From an uncultured Porphyromonadaceae bacterium (GTDB taxonomy: Bacteria > Bacteroidota > Bacteroidia > Bacteroidales > Muribaculaceae), in the NCBI GenBank assembly GCA_900548875.1, contig URMA01000115.1:1-7914 (forward strand): DNA of 7,914 nucleotides. Direction: 5' to 3'. How positions within the stretch are numbered: the first letter of the stretch is position 1; each line of letters begins with the position of its first letter. Shown one piece after another: positions 5,061 through 7,914 of the stretch. Below the pieces are notes generated by a model that saw nothing but the letters and a program-made list of their open reading frames with translations, searched no databases and had not been told where the DNA came from. Position numbers and translations under genes: made by a program.

Positions 5061-7667
5061 ATGAAAAAGACAGGATTCTTTATGCTTCCCATGACCTGCC
5101 TTGCTTTTTCCGGCATGGCGGCGGAGCAAAATACAGAAAGACCTAATATATTGTGGCTTACTTATGAGGATACGTCACCTCATTTTATCGGATGTTACGG
5201 TAATACAGGTGCTCATACTCCGGCGATGGATGCTTTGGCAAACAATCCCGGTGGTGTACGCTTTGACAGGGCATACTCCAACAGTACGGTATCTTCGCCT
5301 TCGCGCAGCTGTATTATTACTGGTATGGATGTCAACGTTTTGGGAACAAACAACCATCGCTACGAGCGGAGCGTCCCAAATGATGTGAAGGCATTTCCCT
5401 ATTACTTACGTCAGGCAGGATATTATACCTCCAATAATGTGAAGACCGATTACAATGTTTCCAATCCGACGTTTATATCCGAAGCCTGGAACGAATCTTC
5501 ATCCAAAGCCCACTGGAGAAACCGTTCTCAAGGTCAGCCGTTCTTCAGCGTATTCAATATTATGTATTCTCACCAGAGTTACGTGTCGAGAAATGACTAT
5601 GCTTCCTATTTGACGGATGTTTATTCAAAGCTTGAAGCAGACAGAGTGACTACTGCCGATGAAGCACTTGTTCCTGATTTCTATAAGGCAGGGCAGGAAT
5701 CGCAGTTGCTGATGGCACGTGTGCAGAACTGCATCAACTATACTGACCAACTTATTGAAGACCGTTTGGACGAACTTAAGGCCGACGGCTTGGACGACAA
5801 TACCATCGTGTTTGTCTTTGCTGACCATGGCGAGGGCATACCGCGTGGAAAAACGACGGCTATTGGAATGGGCTACAGAGTGCCGTTTATTGTATGGTTT
5901 CCTGAAAAGTGGAGGCATCTGAATCCATTCCAAAGTTCAGTTGTTACCGACCGTCAGGTTTGTTTTGAGGATTTGGCTCCTACTATTCTCGATTTGGCAG
6001 GTGTGGAAATTCCTGAACATATGAATGGAAAGCCGATTTTTGATGATACAACAGCCGGACAAGAATATATTCACGGATCAAGAAACCGAATTGACGATTC
6101 TCCGGGCATCGACCGTTCCGTGATTAAAGGTAAATATATTTATACGCGCATGTTCTGTCCGTATTTGCCGATGGTGCGTACGACGGGCTATGCTTATAAT
6201 TCCGACATTATGGTGGCCATTCGTCGCGAATTGCATGATGGTGGTTTCTCGGAAGAACAGGCAGCACCTTATCTTCCGTCGCAATTGGAATATCTTTATG
6301 ACATGGAAGCCGACAGATGGGAAATGCATAATTTGGCCAATGACCCACAGTATGCTGATTTGTTGGCAGAAATGCGTAATGAAATGGTTCGCTATTCAAA
6401 GGAAATCAAGGATTTGGGCTTTATGCCGGAATTTGAAATGCAGCGCCGTAGCATGAATTCCACTCCCATGGAAGTCCGGGATAATTATAATGTGGATGCC
6501 GTTGTGGATGCTGCAATGCTGGTCGGTGAAGAAAATGTCAAGAGCCGTCAGCTTGAACTGTTGGCTGATTCTGATCCGATTGTCCGCTATTGGGCTGCTG
6601 TCGGTATTTATGTTCAGGGAGAGAATGCAATTGCCGATAAGGATAAAATAATTTCATTCTATGAGAATGAGACATTTGAAAGTGCCAAGTTGAAACTTGC
6701 AGCATTCCTCTACAAATATTGTGATTATCAAGAGGCTCGTGAAACAATTGATGCCTATTGCCGGGGAACAAATAATCTCCTTGCCAATGAAGCAGTGCTG
6801 ATGATTCAGGATATGGGCGACAAAATGCCTGATTTTCAATTGCTGATTAATGAAGTGAAAAGTTATTGGCAGACCAATGATAAAAATTATTGTGCCTCTC
6901 CATCGGTAAATGTTACCCAACTGCTTATCCGTGATATGCTGCAGAATCCATTTTCATCGCCTATCGTGTGTGGAACTAAAGTGCGGTTGAAAAATTCGAT
7001 AACATTAGGTTATATTGATGGAATTGACAACGGAACTGCTTGTCAGACTTATGTGGAAGATGGTTCCGAACAATGGGTGCTTGAAGACCGTGGAGACGGA
7101 TACTTTTCAATTCGTCATCAGAACACCGGGAAGGTTCTTTCTCTCAGCGGCGGTGCTACTAACGGGTTGCGCCCGGAATTGAGCGAGTTTTCCAATGCTG
7201 ATGCCCAACTGTGGAATTTGCGGCAATACCGTAATGGCTTTTTTATTGAAAACAAGGCATCCGGACGTCCGTTGCAAGTCAACAGTCAGTCGAAGCAGGA
7301 GGGTGCGGTGATTTCTCAATGGGAATGGAATGGCAAGCAACATTTCGTATGGCAGATTATGCCTGTTGACGAGTCTTCAGTTGATTCTGTTGTTGGCTGT
7401 GAGGGACTTGAAGTGCTGAATGCAGTTTGTAAAAACGGGCAAATACAAATGACTCTTAACGTTTCGTCTTCGGAAGATGTTTGTGTTGAAGTCTACGATT
7501 TGACGGGACGTTGCCTGTGTCGCCAGATTATGAAGGACTTGAATGACGGTGTGAATACACAGTTGTTGAACTGTAATGTGGATAATGGTGGTGTTTTGTT
7601 GTTGAATGCCAAGCAACGTGTAAACGACAAAACTTACAAATCAGTAATGAAGTTTGTCTCAAGATAA
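5061..7667 (+). CDS. Exported multidomain S1-type sulfatase (Ser-type) with helical repeats, ricin-like trefoil and CTD-like tail
   Basis: This enzyme hydrolyses sulfate esters, presumably on a glycan. The 868-residue protein has a signal peptide (cleavage near residue 20, GMA/AEQ). The sulfatase domain (about 26-430) starts with RPNILWLTYED (Glu36, Asp37 in the metal-site region). The signature is SSPSRSCIITG: Ser78 is the residue converted to formylglycine, followed by Pro80, Ser81, Arg82 and Thr87-Gly88. ADHGE (Asp255, His256) and Lys264 complete the active site. A Ser-type signature implies maturation by a radical-SAM anSME, which is not encoded here. Residues about 475-600 look like helical (HEAT-like) repeats. 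Residues about 635-768 form a three-lobed ricin-type beta-trefoil with QW at 671-672, QLW at 716-718 and W764. Residues about 785-868 (VYDLTGR ... KSVMKFV) resemble a degenerate T9SS tail and contain several Cys. The start is 2 bp after the previous stop. Substrate specificity cannot be read from the sequence. Confidence 0.93.
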   Translation: MKKTGFFMLPMTCLAFSGMAAEQNTERPNILWLTYEDTSPHFIGCYGNTGAHTPAMDALANNPGGVRFDRAYSNSTVSSPSRSCIITGMDVNVLGTNNHRYERSVPNDVKAFPYYLRQAGYYTSNNVKTDYNVSNPTFISEAWNESSSKAHWRNRSQGQPFFSVFNIMYSHQSYVSRNDYASYLTDVYSKLEADRVTTADEALVPDFYKAGQESQLLMARVQNCINYTDQLIEDRLDELKADGLDDNTIVFVFADHGEGIPRGKTTAIGMGYRVPFIVWFPEKWRHLNPFQSSVVTDRQVCFEDLAPTILDLAGVEIPEHMNGKPIFDDTTAGQEYIHGSRNRIDDSPGIDRSVIKGKYIYTRMFCPYLPMVRTTGYAYNSDIMVAIRRELHDGGFSEEQAAPYLPSQLEYLYDMEADRWEMHNLANDPQYADLLAEMRNEMVRYSKEIKDLGFMPEFEMQRRSMNSTPMEVRDNYNVDAVVDAAMLVGEENVKSRQLELLADSDPIVRYWAAVGIYVQGENAIADKDKIISFYENETFESAKLKLAAFLYKYCDYQEARETIDAYCRGTNNLLANEAVLMIQDMGDKMPDFQLLINEVKSYWQTNDKNYCASPSVNVTQLLIRDMLQNPFSSPIVCGTKVRLKNSITLGYIDGIDNGTACQTYVEDGSEQWVLEDRGDGYFSIRHQNTGKVLSLSGGATNGLRPELSEFSNADAQLWNLRQYRNGFFIENKASGRPLQVNSQSKQEGAVISQWEWNGKQHFVWQIMPVDESSVDSVVGCEGLEVLNAVCKNGQIQMTLNVSSSEDVCVEVYDLTGRCLCRQIMKDLNDGVNTQLLNCNVDNGGVLLLNAKQRVNDKTYKSVMKFVSR

Positions 7668-7668
7668 T

Positions 7669-7914
7669 ATGAATAAGTTTTCTTGCATTGGTTATGTGCC
7701 GGTTTTATTGGCCGGCACATTTGGCATATCGGCGGAAGAAGCTCCAAAAAATCTTCCCCGTCCAAATATTCTGTGGCTGACATACGAGGACACTTCTCCC
7801 CAGTTCATTGGCTGCTACGGTGACTCTTTGGCCAAGACCCCGACCATGGACCGCTTGGCGGCGGAAGGCGTTCGGTTTACGTCGGCCTTTTCTACGGGAA
7901 CGGTGTCGTCGCCG
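7669..7914 (+). CDS. Second S1-type sulfatase, 3'-truncated by the window end
   Basis: Only the first 82 residues are present. They comprise a signal peptide (residues 1-22, cleavage after ISA) and the start of a sulfatase domain. RPNILWLTYEDTSPQFIGCYG (residues 31-51) is nearly identical to the same stretch of the preceding sulfatase, and TPTMDRLAAEGVRF is the usual next segment. The window ends inside the signature, at TVSSP. By comparison with its neighbour, Ser80 should be the residue converted to formylglycine, making this another Ser-type enzyme. The Ser-Arg that should follow is outside the window. Its ATG is 1 bp after the stop of the previous gene, so the two are very probably translated from one transcript. 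Whether it shares the neighbour's trefoil and CTD-like tail cannot be seen. Confidence 0.9.
   Translation, partial: MNKFSCIGYVPVLLAGTFGISAEEAPKNLPRPNILWLTYEDTSPQFIGCYGDSLAKTPTMDRLAAEGVRFTSAFSTGTVSSP

Noticed and set aside
5061..5123. Lipoprotein signal in the sulfatase (Cys13)
   Set aside because: The residues before Cys13 (PMT) do not fit a lipobox, and a normal signal-peptidase I site follows at GMA/AEQ.
5101..5388. Overlapping + strand open frame inside the sulfatase gene, and many antisense frames across the window
   Set aside because: They overlap well-supported genes, show no recognisable protein features, and are expected shadows of long coding regions.
1..7914. CRISPR array, tRNA, rRNA or insertion-sequence ends
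   Set aside because: No regularly spaced direct repeats, tRNA-like cloverleaf, rRNA segment or transposase gene with terminal inverted repeats was seen on reading the window.

Overview
The window looks like a chromosome segment from an anaerobic, probably gut-type, member of the Bacteroidales (phylum Bacteroidota). The evidence is a Bacteroidales-style tyrosine recombinase, no Shine-Dalgarno motifs but AT-rich leaders before the start codons, Ser-type sulfatases of the kind matured by the anaerobic enzyme anSME, FG-GAP/VCBS propeller repeats, and a 'PNPVSGNL...GMYMLTI...KIIVK' tail typical of type IX secretion (T9SS, Por) cargo. The genus cannot be fixed from this sequence.

Layout: every recognised gene is on the + strand. 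(i) Positions 1-2051 hold an AT-rich pair: a tyrosine site-specific recombinase whose 5' end lies beyond the window edge, and an unrecognised 308-residue protein directly downstream. This pair looks like a mobile-element or DNA-inversion module. (ii) Positions 2052-2232 are a 181-bp AT-rich intergenic region with a 7-bp inverted repeat, a 7-bp direct repeat spaced 21 bp and weak Bacteroides-type -7 elements. It is the likely promoter and regulatory region of what follows, and possibly the junction between the two modules. (iii) Positions 2233-7914 hold a tightly packed operon of exported enzymes: a standalone SGNH/GDSL-family hydrolase; a close paralogue fused to a predicted seven-bladed FG-GAP beta-propeller with a T9SS sorting tail; a five-part S1-type sulfatase (catalytic domain, helical repeats, ricin-type beta-trefoil, CTD-like tail); and the start of a second, very similar sulfatase cut by the window end. 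Gaps inside the operon are 24, 2 and 1 bp.

Working model (inference): the operon encodes surface or secreted enzymes that act together on a sulfated, probably also O-acylated, glycan. The SGNH enzymes would remove ester groups, the sulfatases would remove sulfate, and the propeller and trefoil would hold the substrate. No SusC/SusD pair, glycoside hydrolase, sulfatase-maturase or sensor gene lies in the window, so the substrate cannot be named. The most distinctive points are the duplicated SGNH module with a non-canonical GHS nucleophile motif and no Asp at the usual block-V position, its fusion to a propeller, and the architecture of the sulfatase.
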